Of a stretch of DNA of 36,552 nt, positions 8,017 through 17,309 are shown in pieces; the stretch's first letter is position 1; every line of letters begins with the position of its first letter. The notes under the pieces were generated by a model, which was not told the origin of the DNA, searched no databases, and saw nothing but the letters and a program-made list of their open reading frames with translations. This stretch comes from Acidimicrobiaceae bacterium. Lineage in GTDB: Bacteria; Actinomycetota; Acidimicrobiia; Acidimicrobiales; Bog-793. A program made the translations under genes and the position numbers. The stretch lies in NCBI GenBank assembly GCA_027365385.1, contig DAHXNN010000146.1, positions 1 through 36,552 on the forward strand, written 5' to 3'.

Positions 8017-10214
8017 CCGCTGGCTGGAGCTCGCCTCGACGAGCGTTCCTCGCGTACGCCGTGCTGGGCCTGTTCGCGAACATCCCGGCGTGGCCTGGCG
8101 ACCCGGCGCGTATCGCAGCCTGCACCTGCGGGGGCAACAAGGACCCCATCCAGACCGTGTGGTTCCTCGCGTGGACACCCTACGCGCTGCTGCACGGTCT
8201 CGATCCGTTCACCACGCATCTGCTCAACGTGCCGATCGGCGTCGACCTCGCGCAGAACACGTCGATGCCCCTTCTCGGCCTGCTCACCGCTCCGCTCACG
8301 CTCGCCGTGAGCCCGGTCGCCAGCGAGAACCTCCTCCGGTGGTGCGCGTTCCCGCTCTCGGCGACCGCCATGTTCGCCGTCGTGCGCCGCTGGGTCCACT
8401 GGCCGCCCGCCGCGTTCGCTGCCGGCCTGCTCTACGGCTTCTCACCTTACATGGTCGGACAGGCGTCGGTCCACCTCGACCTCAGCTTCGTCCCCTTCCC
8501 GCCCCTCATCTTCTACGCCGTCCACCAGCTCGTCGTCCGCCGGGACACGAACCCCCTGCGCTGGGGGGCGGCGCTCGGTGCGCTCGCTGTCGCCCAGTTC
8601 TTCGTGAGCACCGAGATCCTCGCGACGACGGCGATGATCTCCGCGATCGGGGTCGTGCTGCTCGTCGCGGTACGGCCCCGCCTGGCGGTGGCGAATGCCG
8701 GGCACGCGGTGCTGGGTCTCTCCGTGGCGTGCGTGATAGTCGCAACCGCATGCGCCTGGCCCGTCTACCTCATGACCCACGGCCCCCTGCACTTCTCCGG
8801 CCCGGTGATGGGGCTGCACGAGCAGTACAACGCGGACCTCCTCGGCCCCGTCCTGCCCACGTCCGCACAGCTCGTCGCACCCCGCCACCTCGTGGCGATC
8901 GGCTCGTCCCTCGTCGGCGGCCCGGCGAACGTCGACGAGAACGGCAGCTACCTGAGCCTGCCACTGCTCGCCTGCCTCGCGTGGATCGCCGTGCGCGAGC
9001 GGCGGGACCGCTGGGTGCTGCTCTGCCTCGTGATGGCGGTCGTGTCGTTCTCCCTATCCCTCGGCCCGCGCCTCGTCGTCGACGGCACCGTCCACCACCT
9101 GCCGTTTCCCCTCCCGTTCGAGCTTGTCCGGCGTGTCCCCGAGCTCGCGGACCTCCTCCCGGCCCGCCTGGCGCTGTACGTGACGTTCTTCGTCGCGGTG
9201 GTCCTCGCACTCGGCATCGACCACTGGCACGAGAGATGCGCCGACCGGGGCAGTGCTGCATCGGAGCCTGCCTCGCCGCGACGCCCCTCCCGCACCTTGA
9301 CACGGACGGCCAGGGCGCTCGGCGTGCTCCTCGGAGCGGCGACGATCCTCGCCCTCCTCCCGAGATGGCCCTACCGTTCGATGAGCGCTCGACCCGCGCC
9401 CGCCGAGCGAGCCGCGTCGCTCGCGCTCGTCCCTCGGGGGAGCACGCTCCTCACCTATCCCTACGTGACCCCGTCGACGGACGTCGCGATGCTCTGGCAG
9501 GCGCTCGACGAGATGCGCTTCGGCCTGCTCGGCAGCTACGTCCTGCGGCGCGGCCCCGGCGGGCAGGCGACGCTCCTGCCGAGCGCGCTCGCGCCCTACG
9601 ACGTCGAGGGGATGCTCGCGGACCCGCTCGCGGACGTCGCCGTGCCGATCCCGAAGGTCCCGTATCTCGCGCCGACGACCGAGACGGTCGACGCGACCGC
9701 CATCGCGATCGGGCGCGCCGTCGCCAGCGCGCGATTCGGGCGCGCGGCGATCACCGGGGTGGTGCAGAACGCCGATCCCCGCACGCGGTCGCTCTACGTC
9801 GTCGGCCGGAGCGGCGTGCTCGTCGGGGTCGACGCGCACCGATCGACGCGCTACCTCCCCGCGACCCACTCGCCGGTGCCGTTTCGCTCGGTGACCCGGG
9901 GCGAGCACGTCACCGTCTACGGCCGGACCGGTCCCGGGACGCTCGGCCAGAGGCGAGTGCGCGACCTACGCCAGTTCCTCGAGCGCTACCACGTCGACGC
10001 CGTCCTCGTCGAGCTCGGACGCCACGACTCCACCCTCGTCGTCCGCTGGATGGCACAGGCGCTCGGACGCCCCACCCGATCGGGAGGCGACGGGGTGCTC
10101 TGGACCGGTGTCCGGCGCGATCTCCGGCGGCTCGGCGGCGACGGGGCGGGAGGGACGGCGGGCATGCCCAGCACCTCCAGGCGCACACGGGGCTCCCGCA
10201 TCCGGGCTCGGTGA
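8013..10214 (+). CDS. Large multi-pass membrane protein, possible GT-C type glycosyltransferase
   Basis: The true frame is hidden in a 1033-aa track ORF. The GTG at 8013 overlaps the dehydrogenase stop (GTGA) and gives 733 aa. Residues ~10-430 hold about ten to twelve hydrophobic segments (RAFLAYAVLGLFANI, SLPLLACLAWIAV, ALYVTFFVAVVLALGI and others). A soluble domain of ~300 residues follows and ends in a mixed alpha/beta region (FLERYHVDAVLVELGRHD). The layout, and the early loop NKDPIQTVWFLAWTPYALLHGLDPFTT, resemble polyprenyl-phosphate-sugar-dependent GT-C transferases (mannosyl/arabinosyl type), which work on cell-envelope glycans. I cannot point to a verified catalytic aspartate, so the function is tentative. 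Confidence 0.7.
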   Translation: MTAGWSSPRRAFLAYAVLGLFANIPAWPGDPARIAACTCGGNKDPIQTVWFLAWTPYALLHGLDPFTTHLLNVPIGVDLAQNTSMPLLGLLTAPLTLAVSPVASENLLRWCAFPLSATAMFAVVRRWVHWPPAAFAAGLLYGFSPYMVGQASVHLDLSFVPFPPLIFYAVHQLVVRRDTNPLRWGAALGALAVAQFFVSTEILATTAMISAIGVVLLVAVRPRLAVANAGHAVLGLSVACVIVATACAWPVYLMTHGPLHFSGPVMGLHEQYNADLLGPVLPTSAQLVAPRHLVAIGSSLVGGPANVDENGSYLSLPLLACLAWIAVRERRDRWVLLCLVMAVVSFSLSLGPRLVVDGTVHHLPFPLPFELVRRVPELADLLPARLALYVTFFVAVVLALGIDHWHERCADRGSAASEPASPRRPSRTLTRTARALGVLLGAATILALLPRWPYRSMSARPAPAERAASLALVPRGSTLLTYPYVTPSTDVAMLWQALDEMRFGLLGSYVLRRGPGGQATLLPSALAPYDVEGMLADPLADVAVPIPKVPYLAPTTETVDATAIAIGRAVASARFGRAAITGVVQNADPRTRSLYVVGRSGVLVGVDAHRSTRYLPATHSPVPFRSVTRGEHVTVYGRTGPGTLGQRRVRDLRQFLERYHVDAVLVELGRHDSTLVVRWMAQALGRPTRSGGDGVLWTGVRRDLRRLGGDGAGGTAGMPSTSRRTRGSRIRAR

Positions 10215-10412
10215 GCTCGCCCGCGTGGAGAGGCGCGGTGAACGGGCCGCTGGCGGCGTGCCCCGACGCCTCGTCGTGGCCTCGTTGCGCGACACTGGAC
10301 CGCACGTCGACAGACCGACCCGGCTCCCCTCGACGGACGGAGGGTACGCGTCCTTGGACGCGACCCGTGCGCACCGGAGCGGAGGCGGCCAGAGCTCTGG
10401 AGGAGATTGCAC

Positions 10413-11618
10413 GTGTCAGCCGTACATCGCCGCTCGAGGCGTCGGGGGCGCCAGCTCGCGGCAACCGTCGCGACCTTGGTGATCGGCGGGACGGCGCTCG
10501 CCGTCGTCTACCGGACCAGCTCCGGCAACGCTTCTGCGACGCAGGCGCCAGCCGTCCGCCCGTCGCGCCTCCGCCTGGTCGCCCGCAGCCACCACCCGTC
10601 GCACCAGACCGCCACGAGGGCCGGCCTGCGGGTCCTCTCCACCACGCCGTCGAACGGAGCCGGAGGCGTCGGGGGGACCTCGCCGATATCGGTCACCTTC
10701 TCGGCGGCGATCGCCGCCGACTCCGCGCGACCGCGCATCGTCCCGAGCGTCCCCGGGTCGTGGAGGACTACCGGTCGGACGACGATGACCTTCACGCCTG
10801 CAGCTCCGTTCGTTCCGGAGAGCGATGTCACCTTGACGATCCCGGGCGGTCGTGCAGGTGTCCGCAGCCTCGACGGGTCCACGCTGCGCGCGAGCGTCGT
10901 CGTCGACTTCGGGATCGAGAACGGCTCCATTCTCCGCCTCCAGCAGCTCTTGTCCCTCCTCGACTACTCGCCGCTCGCGTGGTCACAGGCCGGACCAGCG
11001 ATCCCGGCGAACGACACGACGGCTCAGCTCGAGGCAATGTACGCGCCGCCTCGTGGACGCTTCGCCTGGCGCCAGTCCGGATGGCCCTCGCAGCTCACCG
11101 TCTTATGGAAGCAAGGCGCGTACACCACCTTCACACGCGGTCTCGTCATGTCCTTCCAGGCCGACCACGGTCTCATCGTGAACGGAGTTCCCGACGCGGG
11201 ACTGTGGAACGACATGCTCACCTCACTTGGCTCCGGCGTGGTGAACACGGGCGGGTACAACTTCGCGCTCGCCGACAAGGTCGCCCCGCAGACATTGACG
11301 ATCTGGCACGACGGCGCGGTCGTCCTGCACACCGCGGCGAACACCGGGATACCGCAGTCGCCGACACCGTCGGGCACCTTCCCGGTCTACGCCCGCTACC
11401 GCACCTACGTCATGCACGGCAAGAACCCCAACGGCGTCGCCTACGCCGACTTGGTGCAGTATGTGGCGTACTTCTACGACGGCGACGCAATCCACTTCTT
11501 CCCTAGGGCGGACTATGGGATCCCGCAAAGCCTCGGCTGCATCGAGCTTCCGCTCGCGCAGGCAGCCGTCGCGTGGCCCTACCTCGCGTACGGCACCCTC
11601 GTGACGGTGGTGAACTGA
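10413..11618 (+). CDS. L,D-transpeptidase-like secreted protein (Ig-like, PG-binding, YkuD domains)
   Basis: Product of 401 aa, anchored or secreted through a basic N-terminus and a hydrophobic segment (LAATVATLVIGGTALAVVY). An Ig-like domain follows (STTPSNGAGGVGGTSPISVTFS, ~residues 75-160), then a peptidoglycan-binding-like helix pair (LVMSFQADHGLIVNGVPDAGLWNDML), then a C-terminal YkuD domain. YkuD enzymes make 3-3 crosslinks in peptidoglycan or attach proteins to it. The catalytic cysteine is present, but the usual SHGCIR reads SLGCIEL, lacking the His and Arg; the upstream His of AIHFF is kept. The GTG at 10413 is preferred to TTG 10407 because GGAGGAG lies 7 nt before it. Activity should not be assumed. 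Confidence 0.82.
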   Translation: MSAVHRRSRRRGRQLAATVATLVIGGTALAVVYRTSSGNASATQAPAVRPSRLRLVARSHHPSHQTATRAGLRVLSTTPSNGAGGVGGTSPISVTFSAAIAADSARPRIVPSVPGSWRTTGRTTMTFTPAAPFVPESDVTLTIPGGRAGVRSLDGSTLRASVVVDFGIENGSILRLQQLLSLLDYSPLAWSQAGPAIPANDTTAQLEAMYAPPRGRFAWRQSGWPSQLTVLWKQGAYTTFTRGLVMSFQADHGLIVNGVPDAGLWNDMLTSLGSGVVNTGGYNFALADKVAPQTLTIWHDGAVVLHTAANTGIPQSPTPSGTFPVYARYRTYVMHGKNPNGVAYADLVQYVAYFYDGDAIHFFPRADYGIPQSLGCIELPLAQAAVAWPYLAYGTLVTVVN

Positions 11619-11664
11619 CGGCGCCGCTCCATCTCGACGGCACCAGCCGGGAAGGCGGGCTGCG

Positions 11665-12438
11665 TCACCCTCCCACAGGTAGCTGAGCGAGCATCCCGCC
11701 GTCGACGACGACCGTGGTGCCGTTGACGAAGCGAGCCTGCGGCGAAGCGAGCCACGCGACGACTGCAGCGACGTCGTCTGGGTCTGCGAGCCAACCGAGG
11801 CGGCGAGGGTCCTTCACGAACCCGAGCTCCTGGGTGTCCGCACCGAGACCTCTCGCTCCGGTGTAGCTCGACGGCGTGTCGACCGCACCCGGCGCGACGG
11901 CGACGACACGCACGCCAGCGGCAGCGAGGTCGACTGCCATCTGCCGGGTGAGCGCGACGATCGCCCCTTTCGATGCTGCGTACGGGGCACTCTCGGGTAG
12001 CGCCGCGAACGCGTGGACCGACGCCATGTTGACGACGACGGCACCGTCCCCGGCCGCGACGAGATGCGACCTGCAGGCCCGGGTCATCAAGAACACCGAC
12101 TTCACGTTCACTGCGAACACCCGGTCCCACAGCTCCTCGCTCACCTGAGCGATCCCGCTCGAGAACGGGCTGATCCCGGCGATGTTGCACAGGACGCGGA
12201 CCTCCCCGAGCCCAGCGGCGACCTCGGCGACACCGATGCAGTCCGAGTCCTTGCTCACGTCCGCGGCACAGCCCGTCGCCGACCAGCCTGCGTCGCGGAG
12301 CGTCGCGGCCGTCCGCTCGGCGGCCTCGGCGACTCTGTCGGCACAGACGACATGCAGGCCGTCCGCGGCAAGACGCGCTGACGTCGCCTTGCCGATCCCC
12401 TGCCCCGCGCCCGTCACGACCGCCACACGCGTGCTCAC
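11665..12438 (-). CDS. SDR-family NAD(P)-dependent oxidoreductase (FabG-like)
   Basis: Short-chain dehydrogenase of 257 aa with all core motifs: TGAGQGIG cofactor loop at residues 9-16, NIAG, the serine-bearing VVNMASVHAF, the YAASK catalytic pair, APGAVDTP and the C-terminal FVNGTTVVVDGG. The aspartate in VVCADRVAEA after the second strand favours NAD over NADP, by family rule. The GTG at 12438 is chosen because the fold begins directly after it (STRVAVVTGAG) and GAGGGAG lies about 9 nt upstream. It is convergent with the L,D-transpeptidase gene (46-bp gap). It is not a close copy of the SDR at 6218-6895. Substrate unknown. Confidence 0.9.
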   Translation of the reverse strand: MSTRVAVVTGAGQGIGKATSARLAADGLHVVCADRVAEAAERTAATLRDAGWSATGCAADVSKDSDCIGVAEVAAGLGEVRVLCNIAGISPFSSGIAQVSEELWDRVFAVNVKSVFLMTRACRSHLVAAGDGAVVVNMASVHAFAALPESAPYAASKGAIVALTRQMAVDLAAAGVRVVAVAPGAVDTPSSYTGARGLGADTQELGFVKDPRRLGWLADPDDVAAVVAWLASPQARFVNGTTVVVDGGMLAQLPVGG

Positions 12439-12555
12439 CGCTCGCCACTCCCTCGTGCTGCAGACCCTCGCCCCGACCGGGACGTCGAGGCCATCGTAGG
12501 GCAGGTGCCGTCGCAATACTGCCGGGACGGGGCCGCAGAGATCGGACCCGGCGAC

Positions 12556-13794
12556 CTACGAGCCTGAGCTCCCGTCGCCCGGCTCGGCGCATGACGACGC
12601 TTCGATCGCCCACCGCAGCGCGGAGATCGCCGTCGCGCTGAGGGTCGCCTCGCTGAACCCCGCCCGCGTCGCGACCGCCGCCCGGCCGAGCTGGCAGTCG
12701 ATGACGTCCGCGACGATACGGCCGACCGGCGTGTCGCGGCGCGCGACGGCGTCTCGGAGCACGTCGTCGAGGGGAAGAGCGGCGAGCACGTCGTCAAGAG
12801 GCATGTCGAGGAGAAGGTCGAAGGCAGAGAGCATTCCCGCGGCGAACGCGACGTCGGCCTGATCCCGGCAGGAGCGCTGGGCGAGGAGCTCGCACATCCT
12901 CGCTCTCGTGAGCGTCGTGATCGCTTCGCCGTCCGTCGTCGAGCCGTGGCTCGTCTCGAGCAGGAACGTTATCCAACTCTGCAGGTGTCGCCACCCGAGC
13001 AGGACGAGAGCCTCTCGGATGCTACGCACGGGACGGCGGAACCCGTTGTCCGCCCCGACGCCCGCTATCTGCATCAGCTGATACGCCATGGCCGGCTCCG
13101 AGCGGACCACCTGCTCGAGCTCGGCAGCGCTGCACTGTCGGGACACGAGAAGAGCCGCTTGGCGCAAGCGTCCGAGGTTCGAGGCGTCGAGTGTCCTGCC
13201 CGGGACGACCTGCGGCGCCGACAGCAGATCGCCCTGGAAGTAGTCGAAGCCGATCTTGCGGCATGCCTCGAACTGGGCGGACGAGGCGACGTCGAGCGCG
13301 AGCGCGAGCATGCCCAGCTGCTTGATCTCCCCGAGCAGGGCGGCCAGCCGGGCGGGGTCCAGGCTCGCGTGGGCGACCTTGACGATGCTGGCGAGTCCGA
13401 GCAAGGGCTCGCAGCTCGCGAGGTCCTGCACGCCGTCCAACGCGATCGTGAAGCCGGCGTCGGCAAGGCGCCGGCTTCCCGCGACCACCTCCTCGTCGCC
13501 GGTGAGCCACGGTGCGACCTCGAGGACCGTGAGCTCGGGGGGCAGCACGACGGGCACCTGCCCGGCGAGCACGGGGCGGTCCGCGTCGCAGAACACCAAC
13601 CGGTCCCCGACGAGCCTAGAGACGCCGATGCTCACCGCGTCGAAGAGCACCGATGCCGTGGTCATATCGCCGGCCGGTCCGACCTCTCCCGACGAGCGCG
13701 GACCCGTGCGGCCGATCAGGAGCTCGTAGCCGACGACCTCGAGCTCGACGTCGAAGACCGGCTGCCTCTCGACGACGACGTCAATGACCGCCAC
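12556..13794 (-). CDS. EAL-HDOD (YuxH/CdgJ-type) signalling protein
   Basis: The 412-aa product joins a degenerate EAL domain (~residues 1-195) to an HDOD domain (~200-400). The EAL opening is VVERQPVFDVELEVVGYELLIG, where catalytic EAL proteins have EALLRW, and the domain ends FDYFQGDLLSAPQ. This is the usual inactive form found in the family, which acts as a protein-interaction module in motility and c-di-GMP circuits. The HDOD part includes LRQAALLVSRQCSAAELEQVVRSEPAMAYQLMQIA and IREALVLLGWRHLQSWI. The start is the GTG at 13794, six bases after GGAGGA. It overlaps the end of the PAS-GGDEF-EAL gene by 14 nt, so the two are co-translated and likely work in one c-di-GMP response. Confidence 0.88.
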   Translation of the reverse strand: MAVIDVVVERQPVFDVELEVVGYELLIGRTGPRSSGEVGPAGDMTTASVLFDAVSIGVSRLVGDRLVFCDADRPVLAGQVPVVLPPELTVLEVAPWLTGDEEVVAGSRRLADAGFTIALDGVQDLASCEPLLGLASIVKVAHASLDPARLAALLGEIKQLGMLALALDVASSAQFEACRKIGFDYFQGDLLSAPQVVPGRTLDASNLGRLRQAALLVSRQCSAAELEQVVRSEPAMAYQLMQIAGVGADNGFRRPVRSIREALVLLGWRHLQSWITFLLETSHGSTTDGEAITTLTRARMCELLAQRSCRDQADVAFAAGMLSAFDLLLDMPLDDVLAALPLDDVLRDAVARRDTPVGRIVADVIDCQLGRAAVATRAGFSEATLSATAISALRWAIEASSCAEPGDGSSGS

Positions 13795-15676
13795 GGCCCG
13801 TCCTCCCGATCGGCGCCGCCGTGTCGAGGTCATCTGCCGGGCGCGCCTCCTCGCCGGCGGCCGGCCAACCCGCCGCACCCACCTCCTCGACTCTGTGCCT
13901 CTTCTCGATTCCGCGCGCCTCCTCGATTCTGCGCATCGTCGCGACCACCTCTCCGGCGGCCACGGCCGGGGAGAACAGGTAGCCCTGCCCCACGTCGCAG
14001 CCCACCATGCGAAGGCAGGCGAGGTGCTCGGCAGTCTCGATCCCCTCGGCGACGACCTTCGCGCCGAGCCCGTGGCCGAGGGAGACGACCCCTTCGAGGA
14101 GCGTGAGCCGGTCCGGGTCGTCGTCGCAGCCGCGCACGAGCGAGTGGTCGATCTTGATGATCTTCGGGTAGATGAGCGAGAGATAGGACAGCGACGAATA
14201 GCCGATCCCGAAGTCGTCGATCGCCATCCTGATACCGAGATGGACGAGACGCTGCATCGTCTGGTTTGCCGCCTCGAGATCGCCGAGCGCCGCAGACTCC
14301 GTCACCTCGAGGACGAGACGGGACGGCGGGAGGCCGCTAAGGGTCAGGGCCTCCTCCACGACGCGCACGAGGTTGGGGTCGTAGAGCTGGCGCGTCGAGA
14401 GGTTCACCGAGACGTAGAGCGACCGGTCGCTGTCGAGTGCAGTCCAGCTCATCGCCCGACGCGTCGCCTCGCGCAAGGCGAAGGCGCCGAGATCGAAGAT
14501 CAGGTCGCTCTCCTCGGCAAGCGCGACGAACACCGTCGGAGGCACGCTCGCGCGCGTCGGGTGCGCCCAGCGCATCAGCGCTTCGAAGCCCTCCACCTTG
14601 CCGGTGGCGAGATCGACGAGCGGCTGGAAGTGCATCGAGAGCTCTTCGGCGGCGAGCGCGCCGCGAAGCTCCTGGGCGAGCTCGAAGCGCTGGACCGCCC
14701 GCTCGTGGACACCGGGGTCGAACACGACGTGACGTCCCTTGCCAAGCCGCTTCGCCTCGTACATCGCCGTGTCCGCCCTAGCGAACAACGACGTCGGATC
14801 CTCGTCCCCCGTCGCCCACGGCACGATGCCGAGGCTCGCTTGCTGGATCACCGACGTCCCACCGACCGTGAAGGGCTCGTCGAATGAGCGCATCAGGCGT
14901 GCCGCTACCTGGTTCACCTCGACGGCACCGTCGAGATCCTCGACGAGCAGGAGGAACTCGTCGCCTCCGAAGCGGCAGAGCGTGTCCGACGTCCGCGTCT
15001 GGACGCGGAGCCGATCGGCGAGCGCGACGAGAAGCTCGTCGCCGACGTGGTGCCCGAGGGTGTCGTTCACGCCCTTGAAGTCGTCGAGGTCGAGGAGGAA
15101 GACGGCTCCGCACCCCCCTCCGGCACGTCCCGCACGTGCGAGCGCGTGCCCGAGCCTGTCCTCGAACAGGACCCGGTTCGCGAGACCAGTCAGAGGGTCG
15201 TGGAATGCCTGGAAGGTCAGCTGCGCGACGAGGTCGTCCTCGCTGGCTACGTCGCGCGCGGCGAGCACGCAGCAGGCACCGTGTGCTCCCGGAAGCTCGA
15301 ACCGGCCGGTCGTGACCTCGGCGCCGACGATGCTCCCGTCCCCGCGGCGCCAGCGCACCGATCTTCGGCCGAGGTTCGCCACGCAAGAGTCGAGCACCGT
15401 TGCACCGCCCGCCTCCACGCCGTCGACGCGGAGGATCCCGGCGCCACCGGGGCCGACGAGCGCTGCCCGACCGTGTCCGACGAGCTCGCAAAATGCGGCG
15501 TTGACCTCGAGGACGTCTCCAGTCTCGCTTACGACGGCCATCGCAGTCGGGCTGTTCGCAAAAGCGAGCTCGTAGAGCTGGCGGCTCGGGTAGCGCTCGC
15601 CGTCGAGGTCCCTACCCAGATCCCAGAGCCGCGCTCGGTCGGTGTGCTGGGTGCCAGCGGCCCCGTCGACCGCCAC
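13781..15676 (-). CDS. PAS-GGDEF-EAL bifunctional c-di-GMP enzyme
   Basis: Predicted to make and break cyclic di-GMP. From the chosen start it has 631 aa: a PAS sensor (~residues 30-150, LYELAFANSPTAMAVVSETGDVLEVNAAF), a GGDEF domain with intact RFGGDEF, and an EAL domain with all recognisable catalytic parts (EGFEALMRW, VNLSTRQ, LEVTES, IDDFGIGYSS, IKIDHSLV, EGIETAEH, QGYLFSPA). No transmembrane segment is seen, so it is cytosolic. The GTG at 15676 has GGGAGG 8 nt upstream; the track start at 15769 has no ribosome site and adds sequence without homology. The 3' end overlaps the EAL-HDOD gene, forming a two-gene signalling unit downstream of the methyltransferase gene. Confidence 0.92.
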   Translation of the reverse strand: MAVDGAAGTQHTDRARLWDLGRDLDGERYPSRQLYELAFANSPTAMAVVSETGDVLEVNAAFCELVGHGRAALVGPGGAGILRVDGVEAGGATVLDSCVANLGRRSVRWRRGDGSIVGAEVTTGRFELPGAHGACCVLAARDVASEDDLVAQLTFQAFHDPLTGLANRVLFEDRLGHALARAGRAGGGCGAVFLLDLDDFKGVNDTLGHHVGDELLVALADRLRVQTRTSDTLCRFGGDEFLLLVEDLDGAVEVNQVAARLMRSFDEPFTVGGTSVIQQASLGIVPWATGDEDPTSLFARADTAMYEAKRLGKGRHVVFDPGVHERAVQRFELAQELRGALAAEELSMHFQPLVDLATGKVEGFEALMRWAHPTRASVPPTVFVALAEESDLIFDLGAFALREATRRAMSWTALDSDRSLYVSVNLSTRQLYDPNLVRVVEEALTLSGLPPSRLVLEVTESAALGDLEAANQTMQRLVHLGIRMAIDDFGIGYSSLSYLSLIYPKIIKIDHSLVRGCDDDPDRLTLLEGVVSLGHGLGAKVVAEGIETAEHLACLRMVGCDVGQGYLFSPAVAAGEVVATMRRIEEARGIEKRHRVEEVGAAGWPAAGEEARPADDLDTAAPIGRTGRGGH

Positions 15677-15793
15677 CTTTCCGACCTCCCACGTCCGGTG
15701 CTGTTCGTTGTCGCAACCACATACGACGCCGAAGGGCTCGACCTTGAGCGAGACACGTTCCTGATGCACGACAGCGCAAGACGCGCACCTGCC

Positions 15794-16822
15794 CTACGCC
15801 TCCGTCACCCGGTCGCCGTCAGCTCCACGACGCTCCGGCCAGGAGGCGCCCCACGCGACGTCTCGCGCCCCTCGGTACTCGCCACCTTGCCGCTTGCTCA
15901 CCATCTCGTCCCGAACGTCGCCGCCGGCGGTGCAGAGGCTGAGCGTCACCACGCCCTTGCGGATCCAGGGATGACGGACGACGCGCGCCGCGGGACGGTC
16001 GAGATCGAGGCCGCGGGCAGCCGCCACGAAGCTGAACTTCTCGTCCTCGTAGGCGAGGTCCGCCCCCTTGAGGCGTCTGTGGAGAGAAGACCGCTCGAGC
16101 CGAGCAGAGAAGTGGCACCAGTCGTCCCCTCCGGCGAGCGGGCACGGCGCGTCGTGCGGGCACGGCGCGACGACGGCCATGCCGAGCTCGACGAGCAGGG
16201 CGCGAGCGGCCACGATGCGCGCGAAGCCGGCCGGGGTGCCCGCGTCGACGAGCACGACGAGCGGCGCCGCACGAGCGGCGCACGCGACGAGGTCTGCCCG
16301 GCCGCGGGCGTCGAGCTCGCCGAGGAGGTAGGACGCCACGGCCATCTCCGCCGCAGGGATCGCTGCGCCCGACGATGCGAGACGCCACGTGCGCCACGTC
16401 GCACTCGCGAGCGCGTCCGATCCGGACTCCCCGGCAAGCGAGCGCCCGAGATCGATCGCCACCTCCTGCTGCTCGAGCAACGTCACCACACGCGAGCCGA
16501 AGACGTCCACCGCCGCCCAGGACGCCGCACCCGTCCCCGCCCCGAGGTCGACGACGCTCGACGGCCCCGGCGACGCGAGCGAAAGACGCACCTGGCGGAG
16601 CGCGGACCACGTCGCCGCGAACGTCGCCGGCATCCGGTAGGCGGCATAGGCGGCGGCGGCGTTGCGACCGGCGAGCACTGGTGACGAAGGGACGCCGCCT
16701 GATCGGTACTCCTCGGTCATCCTCGCGACCGACGGCAGCATCGACGCCGCGCTCCGACCAGCGAGCACGGACTCGATCGACCGCCTGAGCCTCCTCGACG
16801 CGTCGAGCCCCGTCTCCGTCAC
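15794..16822 (-). CDS. Rsm22/METTL17-family methyltransferase-like protein
   Basis: A SAM-dependent methyltransferase fold (VVDLGAGTGAASWAA, ~residue 95) is followed by the Rsm22 signature PCPHDAPCPLAGGDDWCHFSARLERS...LHRRLKGADLAYEDEKFSFVA. In METTL17/Rsm22 four cysteines bind an iron-sulfur cluster. All four appear here: two in CPHDAPC, one in WCHF and one in LSLCTAGG. The family associates with the ribosomal small subunit, and its methylation target is disputed. The GTG at 16822 gives 342 aa and starts just before recognisable homology. It overlaps a short upstream frame's TGA, and no good ribosome site is seen. The gene precedes the c-di-GMP pair on the same strand. Confidence 0.87.
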   Translation of the reverse strand: MTETGLDASRRLRRSIESVLAGRSAASMLPSVARMTEEYRSGGVPSSPVLAGRNAAAAYAAYRMPATFAATWSALRQVRLSLASPGPSSVVDLGAGTGAASWAAVDVFGSRVVTLLEQQEVAIDLGRSLAGESGSDALASATWRTWRLASSGAAIPAAEMAVASYLLGELDARGRADLVACAARAAPLVVLVDAGTPAGFARIVAARALLVELGMAVVAPCPHDAPCPLAGGDDWCHFSARLERSSLHRRLKGADLAYEDEKFSFVAAARGLDLDRPAARVVRHPWIRKGVVTLSLCTAGGDVRDEMVSKRQGGEYRGARDVAWGASWPERRGADGDRVTEA

Positions 16823-17309
16823 GTGCGCCACGCAAGCTCGCCGGCGGACGCGCTCGGCTCCTCGAGCGCCCACCGTACGAGCGTCCCCATGGACAAGAAG
16901 CGCCGGATGCCCTCGTAGCGACCCATCGGATGACGGTACATGCTCCCGGCGGGCAGCTCGGCAACGCGAGCGACGATCCGGGTCGACGTGGACGGCGGAG
17001 CCGGGCGTGCAACCTTTCGAGCGGGCGTGAAAGCCCAAGGCGCCACCGGCATCGTCGGTCCCGAATGCCTGCATCTGGCAGCCAGCAGGAACGGTACGCC
17101 TGGTGTCCGGCAAGCTCCCGCCGCTCTGCGAGCGCCTCGTCGCTCCCGGTCGAGTGCGCGCGCCGGTTCGACGTCGTCGTCTCGTTGCAGTCCCGCAGCG
17201 ACGAGCAGGTCTCCAAGTTGCTCCTCCGCCTTGCGCAGCTCGGACTCGAAGAGCCGATGGGAGGCTGCCCCGGTCACGAGGACGCGTGCGACACCTTCGA
17301 TGACGACCT
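16823..17309. other. Gap without a supportable gene, next to ABC remnant
   Basis: All six frames are open in places, but none gives a recognisable protein. One minus-strand frame (end 16819) finishes as MYRHPMGRYEGIRRFLSMGTLVRWALEEP... and overlaps the methyltransferase start as GTGA. Its 40-codon tail could be a small coupled gene, or the scar of a truncated one. Frames antisense to this stretch look like typical shadows of ABC/ATPase genes. Confidence 0.4.

Noticed and set aside
7040-11506. 1488-aa plus-strand ORF, the longest in the track
   Set aside because: Composition is almost all Arg/Ala/Pro/Ser, and it is a frame shadow of the dehydrogenase, membrane-protein and transpeptidase genes, which have recognisable domains.
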